A DNA stretch of 64,000 nucleotides from Lophius americanus (taxonomy: Eukaryota; Chordata; Actinopteri; Lophiiformes; Lophiidae), in the NCBI GenBank assembly GCA_037951165.1, contig JBBDHG010000098.1:124001-188000 (forward strand), in the 5' to 3' direction. The notes under the pieces are model-generated. The model saw only the letters and a program-made list of their open reading frames with translations, had not been told where the DNA came from and searched no databases. This document shows, piece by piece, positions 39,986-52,752 of the stretch. Within the stretch, counting starts at the first letter, position 1. The number at the start of each line of letters is the position of its first letter. The translations under genes and the position numbers were made by a program.

Positions 39986-41763
39986 CTCACAATGTTTGAG
40001 TGGTAGTTTGTCTTTTTGTTCAACAATTACGATGAACTCGTAACTTGGGTGACCAAACCTTCCATCCAGTTTTGTGGTAATCCCTTAAGTTGTTTACATG
40101 TAACTTGCAAAATAGTCCAAAAGGATGTATGTTCAGAAAGCAAACCAAAACATTCCTGACCCTTGATCAGCTCCAACATTGAAAGAGTTTTTTGCTGACA
40201 GCTGCAAAACCATTCCAACAAGTTCAGTGAAAAATCTGTAATGTTTGTGTAATCCCGCTTCTACACAGTCAGATAAACACAAATGTCACGGATGTTGAAA
40301 CACGACACCCGCCAACATTGTGGGACAGCGCCAAAACCACAAGGTTGTCCAGCGTTCAAATATTTCATACTTCCATATAAATCTTTGGTTGTCTTGGGTT
40401 GTCTCACTTCAATCAAAGTTCTGAGAGCAACTTGTTGCTATCCAACTTTAAACTACTCGTCTACTTCTGGAACTTCCAGCCAGCATTTCAGCTGACAATT
40501 GATCGGACCCCCTTCCACTTTCCATCAGACACAGCCTACTAATACGCCTCTCCCATCAGGGATCTGACTTCAGATCTGAAGCTAGGCTTGTTAGTCAGTC
40601 TTTCATAACCTGTCTCCTCATTGTCAAAGCCTCCTAACATATCAAATTATTTTTAATAACTCTTTCAGTCCATCTTTCAACTAGTTTCTCTTTTTTTAAA
40701 TTTGATATGACTCTTATGTTTTAGCTGCAGCTTTCTCAGGCATCAAAGAGTCGCTGTGCCTTTATTCATAGGCCGACTTCATGATGGTTCAGAAAACAGT
40801 GCTGAACAGATGCTAGGTTTCAAGATATCAGGACCCTGATGAATGTTGCACACAAACACAAACACACACACACACACACACTAACAAAAACTCAGCGTAG
40901 CTGCAGGCACTTGTTGCAGAATCTCGGACTTGTTTTGGGGTTTGGGGTTATTTGTGACTTTGGGCTATTATGTCTACTTCCTCTCCAGACCTACAGGTCT
41001 GAGGTGGCTCTTGCAGGAAGGAGCTGAGCAGACTGGGCATATGGAGAGAGGACGCTACACTGAGAAGAAAACATTTGCATTTCTCCCCCATTGCGCTGAA
41101 GAGCCAATGTGGCGTGATAATATCATTTTACAATTTGAAATCGCATCAACTCAGATCTCACTGATCAAACAGTGACAGGAATTGCAGTTTTGGATAAAGG
41201 ACTCTGCCTCGGGATGCAAGAATATTGCAGAGGAGTTGGAGGTTTTTCTGTTTTGTTTTTTTTAACAGTTAGAAGGACATTATGAGGCTTTGCGAGCATT
41301 AAGACGACTACAGTGATAGATTTTAAATGGATTTCTTAGCCAGATCCATTTAGACCACATTTAATTAAGATCAATGTCAGTTAGTGAATATGTTACCTCT
41401 ACCACTTCCTACAAAGCTTACATTTATAACCAGCTTTATTCCATACCTTTCATTTTGTGTGCATTGTTTTATTTTTTTCCAATTTGCTCCTGTTTTGTGT
41501 TTGCAGCTGTTGTAATCTGCTGTTAAGAAAAACTCCGCTCCGTCTCTTTCATTGTGTTGTTATCATTGTATCTCTACAAAGCCGCCCCGAACTCAATAGA
41601 CTGTAGGTTGTTCAATAATTGAGAAAAAAAGAAAAAGAAAAGCAAAGCATACTCGTATTGTGAGTATTGAGTATGGCATGAATCTATTGTCAACATTTGA
41701 CCCATGAAAATAAGCTCGTTTTCATCATCTGACCTTCATTTGGTCGCGCCACACCGTTAGCTT
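39986..41763. other. Unassigned sequence with a short (CA)n
   Basis: (CA)n at about 40862-40881. No gene or element supported. Confidence 0.45.
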
Positions 41764-42180
41764 GTATATCCCCGAACAGTCGGGAATATTATGGGATCAT
41801 CATTGAGGCTGTGTCCGCCGCAGATCCTTCATGTTAGCATGATCAAACTGAAGAACTTATTGAAGGTCTTATTTTCAACTTTTACGTTCCCCTGGACCTT
41901 AGTGAGTGTACACTATATCCTGTCTGTATCATATTCTACTCTAAAGGTTCAGTTTTAACTCACCAGGGGGAGTGTTTTTACGAAAAACCTTGTTTCACAG
42001 ACATAACCAACATTATTTCATGGAACATTTTCAAATTTTAGAAAACCCCATAGACCTTAGTACGAAGAAGACATAAATTGTTTTGGGAGAGGTCAGCCGT
42101 ATATTCCCAACGCTAGGGGGAGTTATATCTACAAAGGTTTTTGGGATATAATTTCTCAACCGTAGCCCGTTCCATGTGTT
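41764..42180 (-). repeat. CCCTAG modular repeat, copy 9
   Basis: Minus-strand copy beginning with the right-end hairpin TATCCCCGAACAGTCGGGAA (41767), then GATCATCATTGAGG and CCGCCGCAGATCC. Further in are P (CTCACCAGGGGGAGTG near 41961) and Q (ACGAAGAAGACATAAATTG near 42062, CGCTAGGGGGAG near 42111). The left terminus is missing. Confidence 0.85.
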
Positions 42181-43884
42181 GGCCCTGTTATGAACCGGTG
42201 ACTTGTCATGGCTGTACTCATTATTTGGATGAGTGGAGGCTGAGGGGTAACATTCGTCTTGAAAATAATGAAAAAGAAATGATATAAAATGTAATAATAT
42301 GTTTGGAGAAAATGAGTGGAAAAAGTGAGTGAATTTCATGTAACATGAAATATAAGATTGACATATTATTTATCAGCTGCTTCTCTTATTCTGTGTCAGC
42401 TGGCACTGACAGATCATTGCTCATGGGGAGTTTACATTGTTAGGACAGGCGTGAATAATTGAATGCACTATCTCTCACTGCGGGACTGAGGAGGAAGAAA
42501 GAGCAAATGCAAAAACCCCATTTGAAAAGTAAAGTGTGTGTGAGTAGAGCATTATAAGAAGAGGTAGGACACATTTAGAGCCTTCCACCCTTCCATATCC
42601 CTTCGTCCTCTTCTAACTCTCACCTCTTTATCTCCAGCTGGCTCCTCACTTGATCGACGAGCTTCGCCACATGCACTGCATGGTGTCGGTATTTGCTTTC
42701 AAGGGGTTTAGCTAATGCTATCGTGTCCCAGGGTGGCGAGGAGGAATGAATAGCAGGAAATTCCTTTCCAAGTGGGTGAAGAAGTAAGGCACAGTGTTCC
42801 CTGGCTGGAGCCTTCCACCCTCAGCTGACTCAGAATCAGCCTGCAGTTCTATTGTTGTAAGAATCAATGGAGCGGATCTCCTAATGAATCAACGGATTCA
42901 ATGAAAAGCTATTTTAATATGCTTCACTGCTGCATTTTTACTCACAGATCCATTGGAATCTGAATTATGAACGACAGTCATCACGTTTTTCACACACTCT
43001 CTTGTGAATGGATGAATTCCCACGCCCGGCTGAGGGATGGTATCAAACATTGGAAGGCTTTTGGAAACAGTTTTAAGATCTCTGCCGGCAAATGTGGCCA
43101 GTTCCCATTGGGTTGGTTCAGCTTGAGCCTTTTATCCTACTTTTTCATCCTACATGTAAGCATTCCAATGAAGCTGTTATGCAACTCACTGTGTGCATCG
43201 CTAACATCATGCATCATGCACAGCACATTTTTTTTCAAAACTCCAGCCCAGTGAAACAAAGACAATTAATTGGAAGCTTCGTTGAATGAAGTTGTGCTCT
43301 GAGTGCATCTGTTGGCAACAGATGCACTAGGGTGAATTTTATTAAATGGAAAGCCACCCCCTATCACCCCTTTCATTATTTCACATAATAGCGTGTCCCA
43401 GCAGCTCTGGATGTGCAGCCTAGTACATCTCAACAGCGTAAGGTCATCCAACTAATCAAGCATTTCCATTAACTCACTGACTAGAATCTGTGGAGGTGTC
43501 ATTTTTTGTCCACCAAAACTGTATTACTATGCCTAACATCCACAATACAATTAATCATAATCCAGTCACAGCTCTGGCAGTAATCCCACTAACCAACAGA
43601 CAAAAACAAAACCTCTTTGCCTGACATTAAAGCTCTGTTCAAAGTCAATATTTTAAACGCAAGCAAACTGTATGCAAGCTCTGTATGTGGCTCGGTCTGA
43701 AAGGTGACCTGGGTCTACAACGTCATGACTCGGTTACCTGTGATTTATTTTACTTGAAAGATGTATTGTCATCGTTCTGTGTTGTACTTTTTACGGTGTT
43801 ATTTGTCTGCATGTCACTTCACACTTCTGGACTTTGTATCTTTGCATGACTCACATCATATCTCAAAAACTTCCTTTTTGATCT
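42181..43884. other. Unassigned sequence
   Basis: No gene supported. 43250-43450 is repeat-free and holds the strong hairpin at 43302. Confidence 0.45.
43302..43328. repeat. Perfect 12-bp stem hairpin with 3-base loop
   Basis: AGTGCATCTGTT and AACAGATGCACT flank GGC. The loop is too short for a pre-miRNA; a DNA palindrome or cruciform is the simpler reading. Confidence 0.9.
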
Positions 43885-44005
43885 CTACATCTAAGAGATT
43901 TAGTCCAATTTTGGTGTATATGATACAGTTCAAACGATTGCTTGTTCATTGCAGGGGATTGGGGACTTTTCTGGGATATACCCTTTGTGTTGCAGACAAC
44001 TGCAT
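43885..44005 (-). repeat. CCCTAG modular repeat, copy 10 (left end)
   Basis: TAGTCCAATTTTGGTGTATA (P remnant) is followed by GCAGGGGATTGGGGACTTTT and GGGATATACCCTTTGTG, the left terminus read on the minus strand. Confidence 0.75.
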
Positions 44006-45305
44006 TAGCTTCCTTTGATTAATGCCGTGTTAAACATAGATTTATCCACCCATATACACCTCAAGTGACACAAACTTGTATCAAAGTGTGCATCAAGCTG
44101 AGGCTGAGCGACACCTCCAACATCATTTATGCACACTGTGGAGCCATAAATGGAACGCATCATGTGACACGATTTCATGTAGTTCACCTATGGAAGACAG
44201 TGGAGTGCTGCCACATCTGCTTCTCTTTGAGTCCCTGCTCCCAAAGCCTTATGTCACACCCTTTATTTATTGCCACATTAGTGATTTCCTACGTATGCTG
44301 AGCTTTGCCTGTGGCTTAGCCTGTCCTTCTCTTAGAGAGGTAGTGCAGAAGCCCAAGGGAGTGAAGCCAGCAATTAGACGTCTCGAAATGGATATTTTAC
44401 GCCGAGGGTCCCCTCGGTTAATGGATTTCTTCTTCTTGTCAACTGGTATCATTACTTCTTTTGTTTGAATTAAAGAAACGTCTGTGCTTTTCTGCCCAGA
44501 TATTTACTGAAGGCTTATTTATACGTATTGCTAAATGTTTGTTTCTAACAGTGAATCCATCTCTAGATGCTTTGAAGCAATTTTACAGCACAGTGTTGCA
44601 GCAGATCGTTTGCTGAGGGGCGCAACAGGAGGAGGGGAGTGGGGTCGTCTTTCTACCACTGTGTTTACACCTACATATCTTAATGGCTGTGGCCGAGCTG
44701 TCAGACGTCCTGTTGATCTATAGCTGCACTCAAGCGCTGTCAGAGGAGAGGAGGGGGGATCAAAGAAAGACTTCAAATCAGAATTCAGTGTTTACGGTTG
44801 TAAACAGAGAAGAGCACACACACACTGGGGATATAAATAAATACTGTTGCTGATGGGACCAGTGTTAAAACAAGAACTCCCATTGTCTGCCTTTACTCAG
44901 ACTCATTGCCGGGGCTGTTTTGGTCTGTCAGGCCGCTGCGTTCAGATGATGAGGGCCACTCGAGAGTTGAACACTTTTACTGCGGCCTGATAATAATCCT
45001 CGCTAGAATGGTGCAACAAACAGAGCGGCTGTCAGCGTTAAGATGCGAGAGCAAGGAAGGAAGATGGAAATTTAGCACAAACACTTCAAAAAAAAAAAAA
45101 TGTAAGGCTGGGATTCAATGGAAGCTTCTCTGGAATCAAAAGAGAAGCTTTATAGCATGTGGAATAAAAAAAAAAGATTTGATTTACGCATTGGGTTAGG
45201 TTAGGTGTTTGAAGAACACAAAGGATTATGATGGGGATGGAACTGGACTTTGTTCAATTGAACAGTTAATTGCAAAGGCAGGGTACTGTTGGGGCTAATC
45301 CTATT

Positions 45306-45336
<31 letters not shown>

Positions 45337-45804
45337 GTCTCGTGCAGAATTCTAAAATCTCTCCTCAGCATTATCCTTACACTAGTGACTTGTTTACTTC
45401 GGGATATGGCTAATAACAGAGGTTATTCCCGTAATTTAGCCACTCTGTATTTCTACCTTTCCACTGACCTTGATTCAAGGAAAGCTTTCTATAATATCAT
45501 GCCTTATGCCTCCTAATGCAGTAGTTTGACCTTTCACCTCGCTATTTTGCAGGTTCTGACTGGTAATGGTTATTTTTCCGAGGTCGCGACCCACAATTTA
45601 GCTCTTTCGCTTTCACCCAGGCATGAAAGTGAAGGTGAAAATAAGCCACGCCTGTAAGCGGTTTTTCAATTCTAACCTTTCGCCCCAGTGAATATATTGG
45701 ACTTAAATGGAAAACAATGAGCCCTAAATAATAAACATTATCTCTCCTCCACACACACACAAATAATTTGGAGTGCACTTTTTTTTAAATTTGCATTTCA
45801 TATT
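44006..45804. other. Unassigned sequence with a (TA)n tract
   Basis: (TA)n at 45306-45337 with one TACA break. About 44860-45060 is repeat-free, mixed-composition DNA. A 130-codon open frame at 44076-44468 has no motif. Confidence 0.45.
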
Positions 45805-46345
45805 ATTAGCCTGCCAGCTAACGGAACTCAAAGGATGGTGGTATCACTCAGACAAAAAATATCAACAACTATTGGTTGGATTGCCATCAAGTCCGCCAGA
45901 GACGTTGATGAAAACGATGTACAGGGATGACTTTTCCTCTCGTGCCATCAGCAGGTCAAAGTTTGCGCTCCACCTGAATAATATCTCAACATCTAGTAGA
46001 TGGATAGGCAACACCCAGTAGATCCATGCTAACAAATTTGGCGAAGCTCTGACCTTTCTCTATTCTACCCCATTACAACGTTGACATTTATGGTTTTGAG
46101 CAAATCGTCTCACCAACCATTAAATGGATGGCCATGAAATACAGTGAAGGCATTCGTTCATGTTTGCTTCAGGATCTACCGCTAGTCTCTAAACTAGGAT
46201 GGCGGCCTCAATAAATATTACAGCCACCTATAGCGCGAGTATGGCAGCTAATCACTGTGAGCATATTAGCATAACGCAGTCAGACGTACTTAAATACAAC
46301 CTCAAAGAGCTGCGGGCATAGATGTCCACATTGATATTTTTTTAA
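45805..46345 (+). repeat. Common teleost repeat with internal tandem blocks
   Basis: AACAACTATTGGTTGGATTG near 45864, GACTTTTCCTCTCGTGCCAT near 45930, CATTAAATGGATGGCCATGA near 46117 and AGCTAATCACTGTGAGCATA near 46246 match, in order, a widespread fish repeat in which a tatcaacaactattggatgg block recurs. Its class is unclear to me. Confidence 0.6.
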
Positions 46346-46489
46346 AGGAGCAGATGGTTTTCATTAAGATTCCTGCAGCAGGATAACATTTCATCTTGAA
46401 GAATTTAAGTGGAGCCCAGTAAATGTTTCACTTGTCGAGAGTCAAGAGCAACCAGGATGAAATGCAAATGAGTCACTATAAGAAAGATT

Positions 46490-47340
46490 GAATAAGATAA
46501 GGAGAGGTTTAATTATCGTGTGCATAGAATAACACCAGGTTAGGTGGAGCTATGCAGTTCTTAGGAGGGCTTCAGAACAGAAAATAAAAAACTTAATGTA
46601 AATAAAACCACCAGGCAGTATGCACCACAGCAGTGAAGCAGCACAAGAGCAGGGATGAATGGAAGGGTGGAGCGCATGGAGCGGATTTCAGCGTGGGTGG
46701 AGGTGGCTTAGGAGGAGGAGCAGTCCTTTTCGAAAGGTCGATGGCTGCTCCACTGGTTTGTGAGTGCTTGCGTGAGTAGTTATCACTCCAAATGAGGAGT
46801 CGGGCGCCTTTGCATAGTGTACTCCACTGCGCTGTCCCCACTGCATGAATGTCTGCGTGAACCAGTGAACGCCGGCTCTTGCTGTAAAGAGCTGTGAGTA
46901 ATTGAGCAGAATATAGAGGTGCTGTGCAAGTACACCATTTAATCTATACAGGACAGAGTGCTAGAGGATATGCTCAATGTATTGTTCCATGTATACATTG
47001 AATGTTCGGCTGATACATAAAATGTTACACTGAATTAATATCGCTGATAGGAGCCCTGATGGCCTGGGGGAAGGAGCTGTTATCGAGCCTGGTAGTCCGT
47101 GCCCGGATGCACCGATAGCATCTGCCAGACGAATAGTCTATGGAGTGAAAACAGTCCAGAGCCTAGATGGCTGTGGTCCTTTAATTTCCTCCCTGCTTCT
47201 CCGAGGCATCGTTTTGTGGTAGATGCCTCGCAGGGAGGGACCGTGGCAGTCAATGATGCGTTCGGCTGTTTTCACCACCCTCTGCAGAGCCTTACGGTTG
47301 GCAGCAGAGCATCTGTCATACCAGTCGATGAAAACCCTCC
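46490..47340 (-). mobile_element. Jockey-like LINE 3' half (RT C-terminus plus 3' UTR)
   Basis: The minus strand 47335-47040 encodes NRKALQRVVKTAERIIDCHG then PSLRGIYHKT, matching the region downstream of the RT catalytic core in fish jockey-superfamily LINEs (DRKALQRVVRTAERIIG...LPSLQDIY). SRLWTVF and later RARTTRLDNSSFPQAIRA-like pieces lie in shifted frames with stops. About 550 bp of 3' UTR follow, ending in ATTAAACCTCTCCTTATCTT, the usual tail type. The copy is 5'-truncated, which is normal for LINE insertions, and inactive. Confidence 0.8.
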
Positions 47341-48948
47341 CTTAATAACTGATTTTGCCAATGCAATGTTCATCCTCCATATCTTAAATGTGTGCATTAC
47401 AAAGTGGTGTAGATCTGCATCCCTGCTGCTGCCGTTAAAGGGACAGTGTCCACTCACGTTCACTGTCTGTGTCTACTGCCTTATGCACAATAACCTCAAT
47501 GAAATATCAGATTGCCTCATTAGTTAGTGAAATCTTATTAATTATGCAGACATCATCTCCCTCAATTATTTTTTCATCAACTAAAGCTGATGAGAGAATT
47601 ACGGAGGCCACCTCTCTGTCACAAAGTGACCCATAATACAGTCATTAAACCCCCCTTTGGGCTTTATTTATGCATTATTTAAAGCAGCAGTGTGTGATAC
47701 AGTGACCTAGTATCGAACTGACTATTTTTAACACCAGTTTACACCCCCCCCCCCCCCCCCCCCTCCCTAGGGAGAGACCCAGACAGAGAGCATGAGAGAG
47801 AGGGATATCTCATTTGAGATAGAAATTAGCTTTTTATTTTATTATTGCACTCCGCTGCAACTCTGTACTCCCTTTCCCAAGCACCGCCACCCCTATTTGA
47901 CGATTAACAGGCAGCATCCAAGCTGTATTTGAGTGTGGGAGGTGGCATCTCTCCTTCCTTTCTCCTCGTTTTCCTTTGTGGTTCAATTAGAAGTCTGTCA
48001 GGCACTCATGCAGCTCACATCACCAACCACACATTCAAACACCCAAACGCAAACCTGATAAGATGGCAATTTGTGTCCTGATATAGCAGATCTGCAAGAT
48101 CACATGTGCCCAGCGAACCATGTTAGGAGCTTCACACACCTCAAGTCTTGAATTAGCAACACGTGTATCCAAGTGGTCATTGCCGTTCCTTCCTTATATG
48201 GCAAAGAAGATGAGTCTCATGGGACCAGCATGAATCCAAGTAGCCATCCATCTATTTAAAGCATTAAATCCCCCATCCTTCTCCTGCTACTCTTCATTCA
48301 CAGTGAAACAATCAGGTGTGCAGTGAATGATAAGGATTAGGAGACAGTAACAACTCTCTGGGAGCTCTTATCAGTCAAATTAGTGCATTAATGGCTTCAA
48401 GGTCAGGTCACAAGGCTTTTAAAAGATGACTCATGCTTTTAACACCTTCGCCAGCTCTGTGTCTACATGAGAGCGGCTTAAGCTTTAAGGTGTCGCCACA
48501 TCTGCACAGAAGATTGCCTTGTGGTTTGTGTGGGTGAAAGATAGCATGGAGCTACAGCAAGAGAACGAGGGCCACCATGGGGCGATAGCGTCATACTATT
48601 ATAATGGTTTTTCGTTTCTGGAGCATTTCACAACACAGTAGCATTTCTCAAATCCATTCTTTGTTTGATTTCAACGAAAAAATTTGTTGTTGTTGAGCTC
48701 TAATAATGAAAGGGTCGACAAGTGTTGCATTTAAGCAAAGATTACTTCTTGTTATATTGTCTTTCATTTTCAATTCAGTTTTTCTCTTGCAAAGTTAAAA
48801 ACCTTGGTTATTAAAAGTTTAAAGAGCTCTGTTAATACAAAAAGTCACTCATAAAGACATAAAAGCTGAGAGAAAGCATTTTCATGAGATTTACAGAGTT
48901 GTTGGTGTCATGAAGAACACTTCTCATTTTTATTCTTGGCCTATGATG
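47341..48948. other. Unassigned sequence, candidate conserved non-coding
   Basis: No gene supported. 47460-47700 and 48290-48450 are repeat-free and contain homeodomain-like TTATTAATTATGC and GTGCATTAATGGC. Conservation cannot be judged here. Confidence 0.4.
47744..47763. repeat. C20 homopolymer
   Basis: Twenty consecutive C, so G20 on the other strand; able to form quadruplex or i-motif and prone to length error in assembly. Confidence 0.95.
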
Positions 48949-49850
48949 TCATCCCCGACAGCAAGGGTTCATCCCCGAAAAATCACCAATCCCTCTGCTT
49001 TGCACAAACAATCCCCCTGATCAAACTCCACAGTTAAACGTGAAGTTATGTCCACAATAATCTTTGTCAAGTAATCTCATCCTTAAGTTAAATATGAACT
49101 TTTAGAGTAAATCCCACGGGATAATTTCCCTTGAGTCAATTCATACACACCAGATTTGGACAAAATTGGACTAATGTTTGAGAATCGATGGCCTGAAAAC
49201 TTTTGCAGATAAAGCACACCCTTGTGTCGGGAATATACAACCAATATTTTTCTAAAATCAATCCAATTTTTCCTCACAATAAGGTATATGTGGGTATAAA
49301 ATTTGAAAATCGACCATTGAATAGTTTTTGAGTTATTTCTGGAAATTCTTTTATTAAGAAAGCTCCTCCTAGTGAGTAAAATGTGAACTGTTTAAGTTAA
49401 CTATAACATGCACATATAGATCTCCTTGTGCTGATTCTTAAGCACCAAATATGGACTAAATCGGGCCAACAGTTATGAAGTTATGTCAGATAAAACAGTG
49501 TTTATCGTAGAACAGCTCCCCCTAGTGAGTAAAATATGAACTATTAGAGTAAGACTCAATTTTTGCATGATAAATCTCTTCAAATTCACTCTTACGAAAC
49601 AAATTTGGAATAAATGGGAAGGACAGTTGAGAAATTGAGAAAACTTTGAGATAAAGCTCCACCTAGTGCAAGAAATATAAAGTCAACATTTCCCAAAATC
49701 AATCCAGTTCTACCTCGTACAAATGTCGATGGAAGTATACAATTTTAAAACAATCCAAGCAACAGTTTGGATTTATCATGTTAACAGGAAAGATCTGCTG
49801 ACGTTGTGCCGTCAATCATGATTCCATAAAACCCGAACTATTCGGGGATA
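48949..49850 (+). repeat. CCCTAG modular repeat, copy 11 (most complete)
   Basis: 902 bp with both termini. Left end: TCATCCCCGACAGCAAGGG then TTCATCCCCGAAAAATCACC. Module order is P (about 49060-49195), Q (49196-49340), P (49341-49500), P (49501-49640), Q (49641-49790). The right end has ATCTGCTGACGTTGTGCCG and the hairpin CCCGAACTATTCGGG at 49832-49846. P carries CTAGTGAGTAAAATATGAAC and CAAATTTGGA-type sequence; Q carries AATCAATCCAGTTCTACCTC-type sequence. No open reading frame of note and no target duplication was found. It may be a non-autonomous transposon. Confidence 0.85.
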
Positions 49851-51334
49851 AAAATATAAGAACTGCAAAATTAATAAAATTACTTTTTCAGTGGTAGGTC
49901 TTCTATACAGACAATTTTTAACTCAATGTGTTGCAGATCTGATTCCTATAGATGGAATGACTCGATTACAGCCGGAAAAGAATGAATGAGTGTGTTTTCC
50001 TCCTGCTACGCATGCTGACTTCATCATTATTCATAAATTATCTGCGGTGCACAAAAAACGAATATAGAGCAACGACGTAAGTCGGAGACATCAGGTTTCA
50101 AATGTAAAAAGTGTGTGGGAAGATGCTTCAATAACACCAATTGTGTCCTCCGCTTGAAAGGCTGACTGACTTTCAGCCTGCTGCTATTACCACATCAAAC
50201 AATTCAAGAAATGCATGCCCGCCCCACTATGCGTGAAATTCGATGATGAACTTTCATTCCATCGACATTTTTCCTGGTTCAGCAGCGTGCATGCTGTAAA
50301 TATGGGGTCATGGAACGGCTGAGCGCGATTGTTGTCGGATATGAGATGCAAGTGAAGATGAACGTGAACATTAAAGGGAGATTCATCAGATTTAGAAAGA
50401 AATCCGAACTGGGTCAGTTTCAGCAGCTTGTGATGAGTGATTATGATAGAACACCGGAGAAACAGCTACACGCTATCGGATCTGGCGTTTCTATGTGACG
50501 GACTGTTTCCCAATGCTGCAGGGTTGTTGCTTTTGTTTCAGGTTGGTTACAGATTCAGGGTAAAGCATCGGGAGAAATTATTTTTACAGGAAAGACTGAT
50601 CTCATTCAGGAAGTGAACTTTCACTTTTTTACTTCCATGCACTAACCAGTAATCTAGAGTTAAGATTTGATCCTGCAGGAGCTCAATTCCTCTGTGGTGT
50701 GTTTAAGCTACGCGCATTTCCTGACAAATTGATCCAATTACCAAAACAAAACAATAAAATGAGAGAGAAGAGACTGGGCATTGAGTCATTTTATATTTAG
50801 TCAATTTGGTTATTAATCCTTGTTAGCGCAACTTGAAATCAAAAGACTAGAAACTGATGGCACCTACACTTTTTTGCTATCCCATAAACCTGTAACACAC
50901 CTAACACTGTCAGTAAGATCACATTTTAAGTGGATTTGGCAAACAGGGGCTGCATAAAACAAGGGAATAACACATGGTATGCCACCCATCGGTTTCTAGA
51001 GAGCAACTCAGAAGCATTATGTGGGTGGTTCTGTTCAGTGCCTGATTCTGTTTAAAGTGGGACTTATTCAAACAATGTTCCAAAAAATTTAGCTGAGGTC
51101 ACAAATTAAATCTTTTGGCCAAAACAAACCCATATTGCTATTAAGCTAGCTAACGGACTAGCTAATGCCCACAAGCTAGGCTAATGTTGTGTTTTCATGC
51201 AAACCAGTGTCTCGTTTCTTAACTCCATCGTTGTTTTTGTGCATACAAACTTCAAATCCTGATTTCAGTTATCTTGAAAAGACCATATCCAGGTTTTGAG
51301 AAGTCTGAATATTCGAGGACCCTCCATCCATCCT
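49851..51334. other. Unassigned sequence
   Basis: A 62-codon open frame at 50310-50498 starts MERLSAIVVGYEMQVK and has no recognised motif. Nothing else is supported. Confidence 0.45.
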
Positions 51335-51465
51335 TTTTTTACGGGGGAAAAAATACTGTTTTTCAGACATAACTTCATATTTAGTTGGAGTAGTTCGATC
51401 AGGGGGATTGACTGTACAACGCAGGGGATTGGGACCTTTTCACTTGCTGTCGTGGATGACAATGT
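51335..51465 (-). repeat. CCCTAG modular repeat, copy 12 (left end)
   Basis: TTTTTCAGACATAACTTCAT, then GATCAGGGGGATTGACTGTA, GCAGGGGATTGGGACCTTTT and CTTGCTGTCGTGGATGACA: the left terminus on the minus strand. Confidence 0.8.
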
Positions 51466-52484
51466 AGACCTGGTTTGTAATTGCTCCTATCCTGTAATAG
51501 TAAAGCGTTCAAAAAGCGGTTTAACCATAAAAACAAACCCCATGAAGTCATTAATGGTGAAATGATGTTTGTTTTCAAAGATGTTTATTTTCTCCATCTT
51601 TTTACCCTGGGGGTGGCTGCTTGCTTGCGAGACCCTACACACAAAGGACAATGTAAACATTAAAAAAAGAATGTTGTTTATAAAAACAAGGCCTTACCAG
51701 CACCTGCCATCTGTAAGCTAGTGTGTCTCAACCAGCTATCAAGATTTATACAGCAGATAGTATTGATTTTATTCACAAATGCATAATTCCCAAATTTATG
51801 TATCTTTTTTTTTGCTGTATAGGTATAAATAACATTTTAATGTGTGCTGAATATTAGAAACATTGATGTTTCTGGATCTCTTCAATCCATAGTAAGGTCA
51901 TGCCTGCCTTCTGTCATCCCGACTCTCTTTCCTTATACCCCTCTATCCTCATTATTAAGCAGGTCATCAGGATGACCTACAGGCCTGATGCACGTTATCT
52001 CACAATCGATCACGCATACGGAGACACACCAGTATATGCCTTCATCTAGTCAGGATATTCTGAATGTAAACAGCTACATATGTGTTGGGGGAAGAAATGC
52101 TAGGTAGTATAGCAGTGGCAGGTGGATGTTTTGCATGTGGAGCAAAAGTGCCAGCCGAGGCCTGCGGGAGAGAGAGACAGAGAGGGAGGTAGGGAAATAT
52201 TAACGGGGGAATAAAATGATAGTGACAACAGAAAATGGCAGCAGGCTCCAACATGGTGCTTATGGATTTGCTTTGTGACGGATGGAGATGTTGTATCACG
52301 GCTTGTGAAAGATATTTTCATCACTGCTCTCTCACACCAGACCCACTTTAAGTAATGAGATAGTGATAAAGACTTTGTGCACAAGGTGTGACACGTGTCA
52401 TGATGCTGGAATGAACTGTGAGGTTTAATTCATTCAAAACAATGATATTTGATGATTAAAGGTTTTCCAATGGGGCAACAGCAG
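51466..52484. other. Unassigned sequence
   Basis: No supported feature. Confidence 0.5.
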
Positions 52485-52752
52485 TCAGCACTGTTTCCTC
52501 ATAATAAGATGCTTCTGGGTGTGGATGGCGTACCCTCTACCTCTCTTGTATGGGGTCTCTCCCAATACTTTACCCTCCCACAGTCTAAAAAGTATGCAAA
52601 AAAAGTATGGAATAGTGACTCTAAATTCCCCGTAGGTTTATGCACGATTGTTAATAAACTGCACTAAACTGGTGATGGTCCTTGCTGTACACCGCCTCTT
52701 GCCCAGTATTGGCGGGGATATAACCCCCCCCCCCTCACAACCCTGAACAAGA
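52485..52752 (+). mobile_element. tRNA-promoter SINE (family 1), strongly diverged
   Basis: CACTGTTTCCTCATAATAAG corresponds to the head, CCCTCCCACAGTCTAAAAAG and CTAAATTCCCCGTAGG to the body, and CACCGCCTCTTGCCCAGTAT plus AACCCTGAACAAG to the 3' part. A C10 run sits where GCTCCAGCCCC is expected. Confidence 0.75.
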
